DNA of 64,000 nucleotides from Pseudomonas neustonica. GTDB taxonomy: Bacteria; Pseudomonadota; Gammaproteobacteria; Pseudomonadales; Pseudomonadaceae. Under the pieces are notes generated by a model. It did no database searches. It had not been told where the DNA came from and saw nothing but the letters and a program-made list of their open reading frames with translations. This document shows positions 37,154-44,904 of the stretch, piece after piece (the stretch's first letter is position 1; each line of letters starts with the position of its first letter). The stretch is from contig NZ_RKKU01000017.1 of assembly GCF_003797945.1 (NCBI RefSeq), forward strand, positions 24,057-88,056. Reading direction: 5' to 3'. A program made the position numbers and the translations under genes.

Positions 37154-38212
37154 TCAGCGCAGCCGCTGCGCGGCACTAAGCAGCGCATCTTCTGTAGCAC
37201 TCCAGCCAAGGCAGCCATCGGTAATGGAAACGCCATAGCGCAGTTCCGGCGAAAGCGGCTGGCAACCATCAAACAAATGGCTCTCCAACATGATGCCTCG
37301 CAGACTATCCTGCCCGGCCAAGCGCTGACCAATGACCGCCTCCAATACCGCAGGCTGTTGCAGCGGGTTCTTGCCACTGTTTGCATGGCTGCAATCCACA
37401 ATCAAGCCTGACTGAATACCCTGGCTGCGCAGCGCCGTCACGGCCGCCTGCACCGACTCCGGCTGATAATTCGGCCCACCGTGTCCACCACGCAACACCA
37501 GGTGCGTATCCGGATTCCCGTTAGCCTGTATAAGCGCTGGATGCCCATGATCATCCACACCAAAGTACTGATGTGCATGCGCGGCAGAGCGCATCGCATC
37601 ACACGCAATAGTGAAACCACCATCAGTGCCGTTCTTGAAACCCACCGGCAAATCAAGCCCGCTAACCAGTTCGCGGTGAACCTGGGACTCACTGGTACGC
37701 GCGCCAATTGCCGCCCAGCTCAGCAGGTCATCCAGATACCCGGCAGCTAATGGCTGCAACAACTCGGTCGCTACTGGCAAGCCCAGCTCGGTAATGCCAA
37801 GCATCAAGCGGCGTGACAGCGCCAAACCTGAAGCCATATCGCCACTGCCATCGAGTTGCGGGTCGTACATCAGCCCCTTCCACCCTACGGTGGTGCGCGG
37901 CTTCTCAACATAGGCCCGCATTACCAGCAGCATCTGATCGCCAACTCGGGATGCCAAATTGGCCAGACGCTCAGCATACTCGAGCGCGGCATCCGGATCG
38001 TGTAGCGAGCACGGGCCGGCAATCACCAGCAGCCTGGGGTCATCGCCCTGCATGATGGCGCGTATGGCTTCACGGCCATATTTTACCGTCGCTAAGGACT
38101 GGGCACTGGCTGGCATACGGGCACGTAATTGGGCGGGCGTTGGCAGAGGTTGAGCAGAGCGCAGGGCAGAGTTGGGCGCAACAGGGGTAAGAGCGGTAAC
38201 AATGGCATTCAT
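37154..38212 (-). CDS. Class I DAHP synthase (AroF/AroG/AroH type)
   Basis: The 352-residue enzyme makes DAHP from PEP and erythrose 4-phosphate. Class I hallmarks are VIAGPCSLHD near residue 64, RAYVEKPRTTVGWKG near 99, GARTSESQVHRE near 167, GFKNGTDG, LRGGHGGPNY, VDCSHANSGK and the C-terminal SITDGCLGW. Which aromatic amino acid inhibits it cannot be decided by eye. It follows a leader of nearly 400 bases with two aromatic-rich small ORFs and a terminator, which argues for control by charged aromatic tRNAs. AAGGAA lies before the ATG. Confidence 0.93.
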   Translation of the reverse strand: MNAIVTALTPVAPNSALRSAQPLPTPAQLRARMPASAQSLATVKYGREAIRAIMQGDDPRLLVIAGPCSLHDPDAALEYAERLANLASRVGDQMLLVMRAYVEKPRTTVGWKGLMYDPQLDGSGDMASGLALSRRLMLGITELGLPVATELLQPLAAGYLDDLLSWAAIGARTSESQVHRELVSGLDLPVGFKNGTDGGFTIACDAMRSAAHAHQYFGVDDHGHPALIQANGNPDTHLVLRGGHGGPNYQPESVQAAVTALRSQGIQSGLIVDCSHANSGKNPLQQPAVLEAVIGQRLAGQDSLRGIMLESHLFDGCQPLSPELRYGVSITDGCLGWSATEDALLSAAQRLR

Positions 38213-38252
38213 ATATTGGATTCCTTATTCGCGCGGCCAGGCCGCTGCGATT

Positions 38253-38354
38253 CTATCTGAGCGTTCGATGATCTGATGTTCGCTGCGTCGCAGCTGCATA
38301 GCTGAGTGACCAGTAACTGCAGAAAAATCCGTTAAAAGTGCGGTAGCTATTCAT
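38253..38354 (-). CDS. Aromatic-rich upstream ORF, 33 codons
   Basis: This small ORF lies 40 bases before the class I DAHP synthase start. It has a good ribosome site (AAGAGGA) and encodes 33 residues, of which seven of the first 19 are aromatic: Tyr4, Phe7, Phe10, Phe11, Tyr14, Trp15 and Tyr19. Its stop is followed by a GC hairpin (GCGGC-CTG-GCCGC) just before the synthase ribosome site. A role as a leader peptide that couples aromatic tRNA supply to synthase translation is inferred. Confidence 0.6.
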   Translation of the reverse strand: MNSYRTFNGFFCSYWSLSYAAATQRTSDHRTLR

Positions 38355-38389
38355 CTATAAATCCTCTTGAAAACTGAAAAAGCCAATAA

Positions 38390-38419
38390 AAAACCCCGAT
38401 CGGGAAGCCGACCGGGGTT
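38390..38419 (-). terminator. Attenuator-like terminator in the DAHP synthase leader
   Basis: On the minus strand AAAACCCCG (38419-38411) pairs with CGGGGTTTT (38399-38391, read on the same strand) around a 12-base loop, followed by a TTTTTT-rich tail. It lies after the leader peptide at 38469-38600 and before the synthase, where a transcription attenuator is expected. The stem is T-rich in both senses and may also stop plus-strand readthrough. Confidence 0.75.
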
Positions 38420-38454
38420 TTACTGTTTCTCTGGTGGCGACCCGTTTATAAAGG

Positions 38455-38476
38455 GCGCCTGTGGGGTATCAGGCGC
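38455..38476 (-). promoter_or_regulatory. Early hairpin overlapping the leader-peptide stop
   Basis: GCGCCTG (38455-38461) pairs with CAGGCGC (38470-38476) around an 8-base loop that contains most of the stop codon. In an attenuator this could act as the first, pausing hairpin. Only seven base pairs support it. Confidence 0.4.
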
Positions 38477-38600
38477 GCCTATGGCTAAACCAATACCCAA
38501 AATAAAAGTTTTCCATCGCCATCGCCAACAACGCACGCGACGCCGCAACGCGAGTAGCGCTGACGATCGAAGCAATGCAGATGGAAGACAGGGATGACAT
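38469..38600 (-). CDS. Aromatic leader peptide of the class I DAHP synthase, 43 codons
   Basis: The 43-residue ORF has a good ribosome site (CGGAGA, 8 bases before the ATG) and ends in NFYFGYWFSHRRA, with six aromatic codons in seven positions (F-Y-F-G-Y-W-F). Fifty bases beyond its stop lies a terminator, and the DAHP synthase follows. This order of aromatic-rich leader, terminator and aromatic pathway gene is the layout of pheA- and trp-type attenuation. The N-terminal 30 residues are unremarkable. A shorter start at 38516 (MENFYF) is possible. I infer a regulatory role, not a working protein. Confidence 0.7.
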   Translation of the reverse strand: MSSLSSICIASIVSATRVAASRALLAMAMENFYFGYWFSHRRA

Positions 38601-38748
38601 AGAAATCTCCGTTTGATGAGGATAAATGTAGTCGATTGAGTACAGCCTTGGCAACCTGACACTCAAAAACACCAATAACAGGGGCAGTTTTTATCGCTCA
38701 GCTGCTTAGCCTACTACCCCGCCAGACCACTTCATTGCTCGCCCGGTA

Positions 38749-40083
38749 TCACTTGCGTTTTGGCGGCGCCAGACCATCGGAGCTGGTGACAACCTGTCCC
38801 TCTGGAGGCCTGGAAGGACGCTTACCGGCCTTTGGCTTTTTCGGCCTGGACGATTTCTTCTTGTCATCCTTTTTCTTCTTGGCCCCTACCGGCTTGCCTG
38901 AAGACTTAACCTTCTTGGGCCCCTTAAAGCTACCCGGCACCTCTTTAAGAATTCGGCGCTCAAACTGACGACGCAAATAACGCTCGATACTGGACATCAG
39001 GTTCCACTCGTGTGGACTGATCAACGAGATAGCCAGACCGCTAGCACCAGCGCGCCCGGTGCGCCCAACACGGTGCAGATAATCATCGCCACTGCGGGGC
39101 ATATCAAAGTTGATGACGCGATCCAGCTCGGTAATGTCCAAGCCACGTGCGGCCACATCAGTGGCAACCAGCACACCACTTTGCCCCTGCTTGAAACGCT
39201 CTACCGCCATATTGCGATCTTTCTGATCCTTTTCGCCATGCAGCACATAGACTCGCAGGTCCATAGCGCGTAGCACGCCATTCAGGCGATCCGCCGCCAC
39301 ACGGGTGTTGGTGAAAACGATGGTCTTGCCCTCGCCTTCGTTAACCAGGAGCCACTTGAGCATCGCCTCCTTGTGGGCAGTGTCGTCCGCTGGCATCACC
39401 TGCTGCGCAATCGCTGGCGTGTCATCTCGCACGCTGGTTAGCTCAAGAATCTCGGGCTCACGCAACACCGAGTCGATCATGCGCTGCAGGCCACGGTTGC
39501 CTTTTGTCGCAGAGTAAAGAGCTGTCTGTCGCCCCTCCGGACAGGCATTGGCTAGTGTGGTGACGTCTTCACTAAAGCCCATGTCCAGCATGCGGTCTGC
39601 TTCATCCAGAACCAGGGTTTGTACACTGCCAAGATCAAGGTTACCTGCAGAAAACTGCTCGAGTGCGCGGCCAGGTGTTGCTACCACGATATCCGGATTC
39701 TTGCGCAAGCGGGCAGCCTGAACCTTGAAGTCCTCGCCCCCAGTCACCAGCTCGGCCTTAAGGAAAGTGTATTTACCCAGAATATCAATATCCTTGACTA
39801 CCTGCCGAGCCAACTCGCGAGTCGGCACCAGAATAAAGCCTCGTGGCGCCAAGGGTTTGGACTCATCGTGCAGTAATCGCTGCAGCAACGGCAAAACGAA
39901 CGCAGCGGTTTTGCCACTGCCTGTCTGCGCAATGACATAAAGATCACTGCCCGCGATGGATGCAGGGATGGCAGCGCTCTGCACCTCAGTAGGCTGATCA
40001 AAGGACAGCTCTTCAAGCCCTTTAAGCAGACGTTCGTGAAGGTTGAGTTGGTTAAACGCGGTTTGGCTGGACAAGGGCATCAC
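38749..40083 (-). CDS. DEAD-box ATP-dependent RNA helicase
   Basis: The 444-residue helicase contains the Q motif (FDQPTEVQ), motif I AQTGSGKT, motif Ia PTRELA, motif II DEAD in LVLDEADRMLDMGF, motif III SAT, and motif VI HRVGRTGRAG. After about residue 385 comes a tail of some 60 residues very rich in Lys and Pro, as in RhlE- or SrmB-like helicases that use basic tails to hold RNA. It may remodel ribosomes or mRNA. It ends about 150 bases before the DAHP synthase leader start. The subfamily is not settled. Confidence 0.92.
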   Translation of the reverse strand: MMPLSSQTAFNQLNLHERLLKGLEELSFDQPTEVQSAAIPASIAGSDLYVIAQTGSGKTAAFVLPLLQRLLHDESKPLAPRGFILVPTRELARQVVKDIDILGKYTFLKAELVTGGEDFKVQAARLRKNPDIVVATPGRALEQFSAGNLDLGSVQTLVLDEADRMLDMGFSEDVTTLANACPEGRQTALYSATKGNRGLQRMIDSVLREPEILELTSVRDDTPAIAQQVMPADDTAHKEAMLKWLLVNEGEGKTIVFTNTRVAADRLNGVLRAMDLRVYVLHGEKDQKDRNMAVERFKQGQSGVLVATDVAARGLDITELDRVINFDMPRSGDDYLHRVGRTGRAGASGLAISLISPHEWNLMSSIERYLRRQFERRILKEVPGSFKGPKKVKSSGKPVGAKKKKDDKKKSSRPKKPKAGKRPSRPPEGQVVTSSDGLAPPKRK

Positions 40084-40176
40084 TCTGAAAAGGTCGGTAT
40101 CAACAATTCCGATAGTCTAACAGATGTGCAGTCGAACGCCGGACGAAAGCAGGAAGGAAGGTAAAAAGCGCACAAA

Positions 40177-40203
40177 AAAAGGGGTATCCGAAGATACCCC
40201 TTA
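40177..40203 (-). terminator. Terminator of the first DUF1329/DUF1302 operon
   Basis: AAGGGGTATC (40179-40188) pairs with GATACCCCTT (40193-40202) around CGAA; on the minus strand a run of seven T residues follows. It lies 34 bases beyond the DUF1329 stop. Confidence 0.9.
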
Positions 40204-40236
40204 AAACCCAAACTTCTATCTAAGCAGCATCAGAGC

Positions 40237-41607
40237 TTAACGAATACCCGAGGCACGCAGGGCAGCCGGTGTGAACTGATTGTAATTAGGCTCATAATCA
40301 AAGTTAGGCGCGTACGACTCTTCGGTGAACATGCCCAGTGCGATGTAACGACCTGCCAACAGGTCATACAGGGTTTCGATCGAATAACCCGGAATCTGGT
40401 TGGCATAGTTGAAGCCGATGTGACCCTCACCTACACGCCACAGAGTGCCGCGGCCATCGTAATGATCAGCCAGGTTGATCATCCAGGAGTCTTCGTCAAC
40501 GAAGAAGTTACGCTGCGCATAAATATGACGCTGGCCTTCCTTCACGTTGCCTTGTACTTCCCACACGCGGTGCAGCTCGAAACGCGTGTAATCAGGGTTG
40601 ATATGGCCAGCCTGCAGAACGTCGCTATACTGCGCACCACGTTCGGTCAGCTTGCCGCTGTTGTAAGGAACGTAGATTTCCTTCTTACCGACCAGCTTCC
40701 AGTTGTAACGGTCAGGTGCGCCGTTATACATGGCAAAGTTATCAGACGTACGCATCCCGTCAGAGGCGGTACCTGGACCGTCATAAGCAACCTGTGGAGC
40801 ACGACGAACACGACGCTGACCTGCGTTGTAAACCCACGCCATGCGCGGCTCTTTCAGCTGATCCAGGGTATCGTGCACCAGCAGAACGTTACCGGCCAGA
40901 CGGGCTGGCGCGTTCACGCGCTGCTTGAAGAACAGCAGAGTGTTCGGCATGGTCGAAGCATCGACATCCGACATGCGGTTCGGATAACCGACTTCCTCTT
41001 CCAGCTTGATCAGCGTGTAGGAACCGTTGGTCTGCGGAATTGCCTGCATGTACAGGCGCTGCACGTTCAGACGATAGCGGGTGTTGTGGTTCCAGATCAC
41101 TTCTACGCCCGATTGCGGAATCGGGAATGCAAAGGTGCCGTGAGAGAAGTTCGAGATACCGTCACCACCGTTCACCAGCTTGGCTTGACCAGCCGTTTGC
41201 TTGACCTGGTCATATACCTCTTGCGGGTAACCTACCGTACGCTCGGTCTTGAAGACGGGCATACGGAAGGTTTCCGGGTAACGCTCAAACATCGCAACTT
41301 GACCGGGGGTCAGGTTGTCTTTGTACTGCTGATAGTTCTGAGCATTGATGACGAACTCGGCCTGCTGGCCGGCCAGTGGATTTTCATAAAAGTTATCGCC
41401 CAGAGGCTTACCAGCATTAGTTGGCAAACCACCAGTCCACTCAGGAATGGTGCCGGCAGCATTGCCAGCCTTCTCTGCGCCAACTGGCGTCAGAGAAGTG
41501 CCCAACTGATCAATCTGGGCTTGGGTCAGGCTCTGCGCCATGACACCTGAAGCCAATAGGCTCAGAGCCAAACCGCCAGCACCCAACAGAGTTTTTTGCA
41601 TACGCAT
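40237..41607 (-). CDS. DUF1329 family secreted protein, copy 1
   Basis: The 456-residue product has a signal peptide (to about residue 24, ending G-V-M-A) and the DUF1329 body, which is known to have a LolA/LolB-like fold that may carry lipidic molecules in the periplasm. It lies 27 bases downstream of the DUF1302 barrel gene and should be cotranscribed with it. It is nearly the same as the protein at 44905: same length, about 84% identity by eye, with a long identical stretch around residues 240-320. Its function is unknown; a lipid or hydrophobic-substrate carrier for the adjacent barrel is plausible. Confidence 0.85.
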   Translation of the reverse strand: MRMQKTLLGAGGLALSLLASGVMAQSLTQAQIDQLGTSLTPVGAEKAGNAAGTIPEWTGGLPTNAGKPLGDNFYENPLAGQQAEFVINAQNYQQYKDNLTPGQVAMFERYPETFRMPVFKTERTVGYPQEVYDQVKQTAGQAKLVNGGDGISNFSHGTFAFPIPQSGVEVIWNHNTRYRLNVQRLYMQAIPQTNGSYTLIKLEEEVGYPNRMSDVDASTMPNTLLFFKQRVNAPARLAGNVLLVHDTLDQLKEPRMAWVYNAGQRRVRRAPQVAYDGPGTASDGMRTSDNFAMYNGAPDRYNWKLVGKKEIYVPYNSGKLTERGAQYSDVLQAGHINPDYTRFELHRVWEVQGNVKEGQRHIYAQRNFFVDEDSWMINLADHYDGRGTLWRVGEGHIGFNYANQIPGYSIETLYDLLAGRYIALGMFTEESYAPNFDYEPNYNQFTPAALRASGIR

Positions 41608-41634
41608 ATTATTGTTTCTCCTTAAAGCCCAATC

Positions 41635-43395
41635 TTAGAAGCTGACGCTGAAGTTAAGCGACGCGAAGTCACGGTCAACGTTGGTGTTGTACTTGCCGTC
41701 AAAGAAGTTGGTATAGCTGATACCAGCGCTATACTTGTTCGCATAATCAGCGTCCAGACCAATGCTGATTGATTTAGCATCTTCGTTGAAGTTAGGGCCA
41801 TAACCCTCGACATCATGCGACCAAGCTAATGTTGGCTTCAAGTTCACACCGGCAAAGACGTTGCTGTAGTCCAGCGATGCACGTACACGGTAACCATAAG
41901 ACCAGTCGGTGTAGAAGCCATCGTTTTCACACCAGCTGTTGGCGTTAGGCGATTGGTCGGCTGGATCAGGCGCAGCCTGAGAGGAACAGGTTCCGTCGGC
42001 GTAAGGGCTTTGACCGAATAAAGAATCCCGTCCGTACATTGTATCCCCAGCACTGGAACCAATACCGCCGATGTAGTTCACGCCCGCCTCACCAACCAGA
42101 GCCAAACGGCTGGCTCCCATGACGCGATCAATAAACTTAATTGCAGTGACCTGAGCTTGGTAAAACTCTTTACGGTCGTAACCTTGGATATAATCGCCAA
42201 CGCCGTAAGTTTCGCCACGGTGAATATTGTCACCCGCCAAAGTCAAAGCAGTACGACTCATATCACCAGTATTCAGCTGCATTGGCATATTTGGTCTATA
42301 GCTGACTTCACCACCTAGAGATACACCAGAGATACTGGTTTGGAAGCTAACACCATACAAACGAATGTCTTCTGGGTACTCAAAAAAGTAGCCTGCTGGG
42401 CCAGTAGCGCCATCCAAGCCGACCGACGTACCGGCCCTGTTGGAGTAGATAGGCGCTCGACTGTGATAATTCATTGCATAAAAGCCGAATTCAGAGTCAT
42501 TCAGCTCGGGAGCGAAGTAACGGAATGCGATACCAAACTGGCCATCATCTTTCGCTTCTTTGTTATGCTGTGATCGAACAATATACGTTCCAGGAATCTG
42601 CTCGCCCTGAGGAGCATCAGCAGGGCCGGCAAAATTCAGCCGGTCTACACAACCTTCAGCCAATGTATCAGCACCGAAGAAAGTACCGCAGTTATCAAGT
42701 GCATAAGGAGCCCACTTGAGCTGATAGAAGGCTTCCATACTCAGGTTTTCAGTCAGACCTTGCGAGAGATACAGCATCTCTACTGGCAACAGGCCTTCTT
42801 TTAACTCAGCACCTGGACGGCGCAGCGCGGCGACGTCGATTGGGTTAATGGAATTGATCGAGTTCTGAATAAAGGTAGACTCACCCCAACTAACAACCTG
42901 GCGGCCAAGGCGAATATTGCCCGGATTATTGCCAATAAAATAATTGTGGTACACGAACGCATCGAGCAAGGCTACGCCTGAAGACTGGACCAGCGGATTA
43001 CGGCCAGAGTCGCTAATATCATAAAAGCGTTGGCTACCGTCTTTGGTTTCAAAATCGTACCAATACTTACCACGGATAAAAGCACCAGAGTCGCCATAAC
43101 GCAGCTCTAAATCATGCACACCGCGGAAAATCTTGGAAAAAGCGTCGCCCGACTTATAGTTCAAGCGACCATCATCAGACGTACGTGCGGCTGCTTCCCC
43201 CCCATTCTTCGGTGATATAAAGCGCTTATCAGCGTCCTGAGTAGACCAGCTCGCACCCACAGAAATCTGCGAGTCCAACTGCCCCTCAACCTCACCCAGC
43301 GAGAATGTAACTGCGCTAGCAGACCCAGAGAAACTGGCCAGCCCGATTGCCAGTGGCAACGCGGCGAGCGACCAAGCATGCATTTTTTTTGTCAT
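41635..43395 (-). CDS. DUF1302 outer-membrane barrel-like protein, copy 1
   Basis: The 586-residue product begins with a signal peptide (cleaved near A-S-A at residue 28) and continues with amphipathic beta strands, many aromatic residues and a C-terminal Phe (SLNFSVSF), the usual sign of an outer-membrane barrel. It matches DUF1302. Segments YWYDFETKDGSQRFYD and ISINPID-type patterns recur in the paralogue at 46301. It is first in an operon with DUF1329 and divergent from an AraC regulator. Transport of a hydrophobic compound is inferred. Confidence 0.85.
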   Translation of the reverse strand: MTKKMHAWSLAALPLAIGLASFSGSASAVTFSLGEVEGQLDSQISVGASWSTQDADKRFISPKNGGEAAARTSDDGRLNYKSGDAFSKIFRGVHDLELRYGDSGAFIRGKYWYDFETKDGSQRFYDISDSGRNPLVQSSGVALLDAFVYHNYFIGNNPGNIRLGRQVVSWGESTFIQNSINSINPIDVAALRRPGAELKEGLLPVEMLYLSQGLTENLSMEAFYQLKWAPYALDNCGTFFGADTLAEGCVDRLNFAGPADAPQGEQIPGTYIVRSQHNKEAKDDGQFGIAFRYFAPELNDSEFGFYAMNYHSRAPIYSNRAGTSVGLDGATGPAGYFFEYPEDIRLYGVSFQTSISGVSLGGEVSYRPNMPMQLNTGDMSRTALTLAGDNIHRGETYGVGDYIQGYDRKEFYQAQVTAIKFIDRVMGASRLALVGEAGVNYIGGIGSSAGDTMYGRDSLFGQSPYADGTCSSQAAPDPADQSPNANSWCENDGFYTDWSYGYRVRASLDYSNVFAGVNLKPTLAWSHDVEGYGPNFNEDAKSISIGLDADYANKYSAGISYTNFFDGKYNTNVDRDFASLNFSVSF

Positions 43396-43460
43396 TGTGC
43401 TGCTCCGTTAGAATGAATCATGGATACCAGACGACCCGGAGGCCTCTAGCATCGAGGACA

Positions 43461-43538
43461 AGTCTGTCACGAGATAAAAAACCGAATTGGCCGATTAGGA
43501 CGAGTTTATTGGCCGGTGGGGACATTCATGCAATGAAT
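43461..43538. promoter_or_regulatory. Operator region of module 1 (shared with module 2)
   Basis: This part of the intergenic region holds a conserved block AGTCTGTCACGAG (43461-43473), a direct repeat ATTGGCCG at 43486-43493 and 43508-43515 (22-base period), and a perfect inverted repeat ATTCAT-GCA-ATGAAT (43524-43538). The first and last occur again at the same spacing before the DUF1302 gene at 48121. The inverted repeat probably binds a regulator, possibly the AraC-family protein or a shared repressor. Confidence 0.6.
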
Positions 43539-43663
43539 ACCTACTGGTTTTGCCGTGGAATTATCCGTTGCATAATTTTGCATAATGCCCCTCGTTCCTC
43601 TATCTTTAAAGCAGGATTTAGATGTGCCTAATCACAATAATAAAATTGAGACGTCTCCTGCTT

Positions 43664-44707
43664 ATGAATCCGGAACTCCATCCGCTACCGTCGGAGCGCG
43701 TTCACGAACGCGCCCTTTGGGCTCAGGGTATTGCTCAGAGTCTTGAGCACTACGACAAGAGCATCAAAGATCTACCCGCAGACCTGCGCGTGCATTGCAA
43801 GCAGGCAGACTTAAGCCTTACCCACATCAGCCAGACCGATATCAACCGTCTTTGGACGGCCGCAGCGCGCCTATCCAAGGACGACTGTTTCGGCTTGCGT
43901 ATGGGACAACAGCACAACTGTAATACACTTTCTTTATTGTGCCTGGCCGCCGCCTCCAGTGAGACGCTGGGCGACGCCATTCAGCGAATCATTCGCTTTA
44001 TGCCGGTCTTCAGCTCCCAGGTTCAGCTCTACTCGGTCGAGGACGATCAGTATCTAACACTCTACTTTCAGCCCAAGGGCGCGCCCCACCCCATGCATAT
44101 GGAAGCACTTATGAGCCAGTGCAATCGTATTTGGGAAGCTTTGGGCATTGGCAAAGCATCACTGATGCTGGAAACCCGTCTTACCAGCGAGCACGACAAG
44201 AGCCGCTCGCTCTGCGAAGCTATTTTGGGTGGCACGGTTCGTTTAGGTTCAAAGCGCCAGTCGGTGCGCATCCATCGTCGACTACTGAGTTCACGCCTGC
44301 CTAATGCGGATGCTTTTCTGCGCAAGCGATTGGATAGCTCACTGGAAGACATGTTGAGCGATCTGCCGAACGTGGATTTTGCTGAACAGGTAAAGCAGCG
44401 CATCCGCGTGCTGGTGTCAGAACGCACCGTATCAGAGGAGCTGGTCTCGACTCCCTTCAACATGAGTCCACGGCACTTGCGCCGCAAACTCAGTGAAACC
44501 CAAACTACCTATGAAAAACTGCTGGACGAGGTTCGTATGGAACTCGCCGTGCGCCTGATAAAGGAAGGCAAACTGAACCTGGGACGCATAGCCTTTGAAC
44601 TGGGCTTTCTTGACCCGAGCAGCTTTACACGTGCCTTTCGCCGCTGGACCGGCATGAGCCCCACTACCTTCCGCAGCCAATTCAATCAGGCAGCCTTACC
44701 TTCCTGA
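43664..44707 (+). CDS. AraC family regulator of module 1
   Basis: The 347-residue regulator has an N-terminal arabinose-binding-like domain (AraC_binding-2 type; about 20-215, starting with QGIAQSLEHYD) and a C-terminal AraC helix-turn-helix pair (about 240-340, with MSPRHLRRKLSE and AFELGFLDPSSFTRAFRRWTG). It is divergent from the DUF1302/DUF1329 operon, which it most likely controls. Its DNA-binding region is very similar to that of the protein at 48613. I start at 43664, not at the longer frame from 43622. The effector is unknown. Confidence 0.88.
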   Translation: MNPELHPLPSERVHERALWAQGIAQSLEHYDKSIKDLPADLRVHCKQADLSLTHISQTDINRLWTAAARLSKDDCFGLRMGQQHNCNTLSLLCLAAASSETLGDAIQRIIRFMPVFSSQVQLYSVEDDQYLTLYFQPKGAPHPMHMEALMSQCNRIWEALGIGKASLMLETRLTSEHDKSRSLCEAILGGTVRLGSKRQSVRIHRRLLSSRLPNADAFLRKRLDSSLEDMLSDLPNVDFAEQVKQRIRVLVSERTVSEELVSTPFNMSPRHLRRKLSETQTTYEKLLDEVRMELAVRLIKEGKLNLGRIAFELGFLDPSSFTRAFRRWTGMSPTTFRSQFNQAALPS

Positions 44708-44726
44708 CATCTATATAAGACTCAAG

Positions 44727-44764
44727 ACAAAAACAAAGGGCGCACATGCGCCCTTTGTTTTTGT
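44727..44764 (+). terminator. Terminator of the first AraC gene
   Basis: A long stem (44727-44744 with 44747-44764; ACAAAAACAAAGGGCGCA and its complement) with a very short loop ends in a run of T residues, 20 bases after the AraC stop. Confidence 0.88.
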
Positions 44765-44853
44765 CTCTTTAGTTACCTGAAAGCATGGCCTGCATACTTG
44801 ACCACAGCCTGAGCCGCTACAAAACCACCAAAAAGCCGAGCTAGCAGAGCAAC

Positions 44854-44882
44854 AAAAAAGGGAGCCTTGCGGCTCCCTTTTC
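44854..44882 (-). terminator. Terminator of the second DUF1329 gene
   Basis: AAAAGGGAGCC (44856-44866) pairs with GGCTCCCTTTT (44871-44881) around TTGC, and the minus strand continues into T residues. It lies 23 bases after the DUF1329 stop. Confidence 0.9.
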
Positions 44883-44904
44883 TTTACTACTACTCAGCTA
44901 AACC

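Noticed and set aside
40420..41550. A 376-codon plus-strand ORF opposite DUF1329 copy 1 (and a like one at 44983-46176)
   Set aside because: Both are antisense to the conserved DUF1329 genes; they resemble each other only because the genes below are paralogues.
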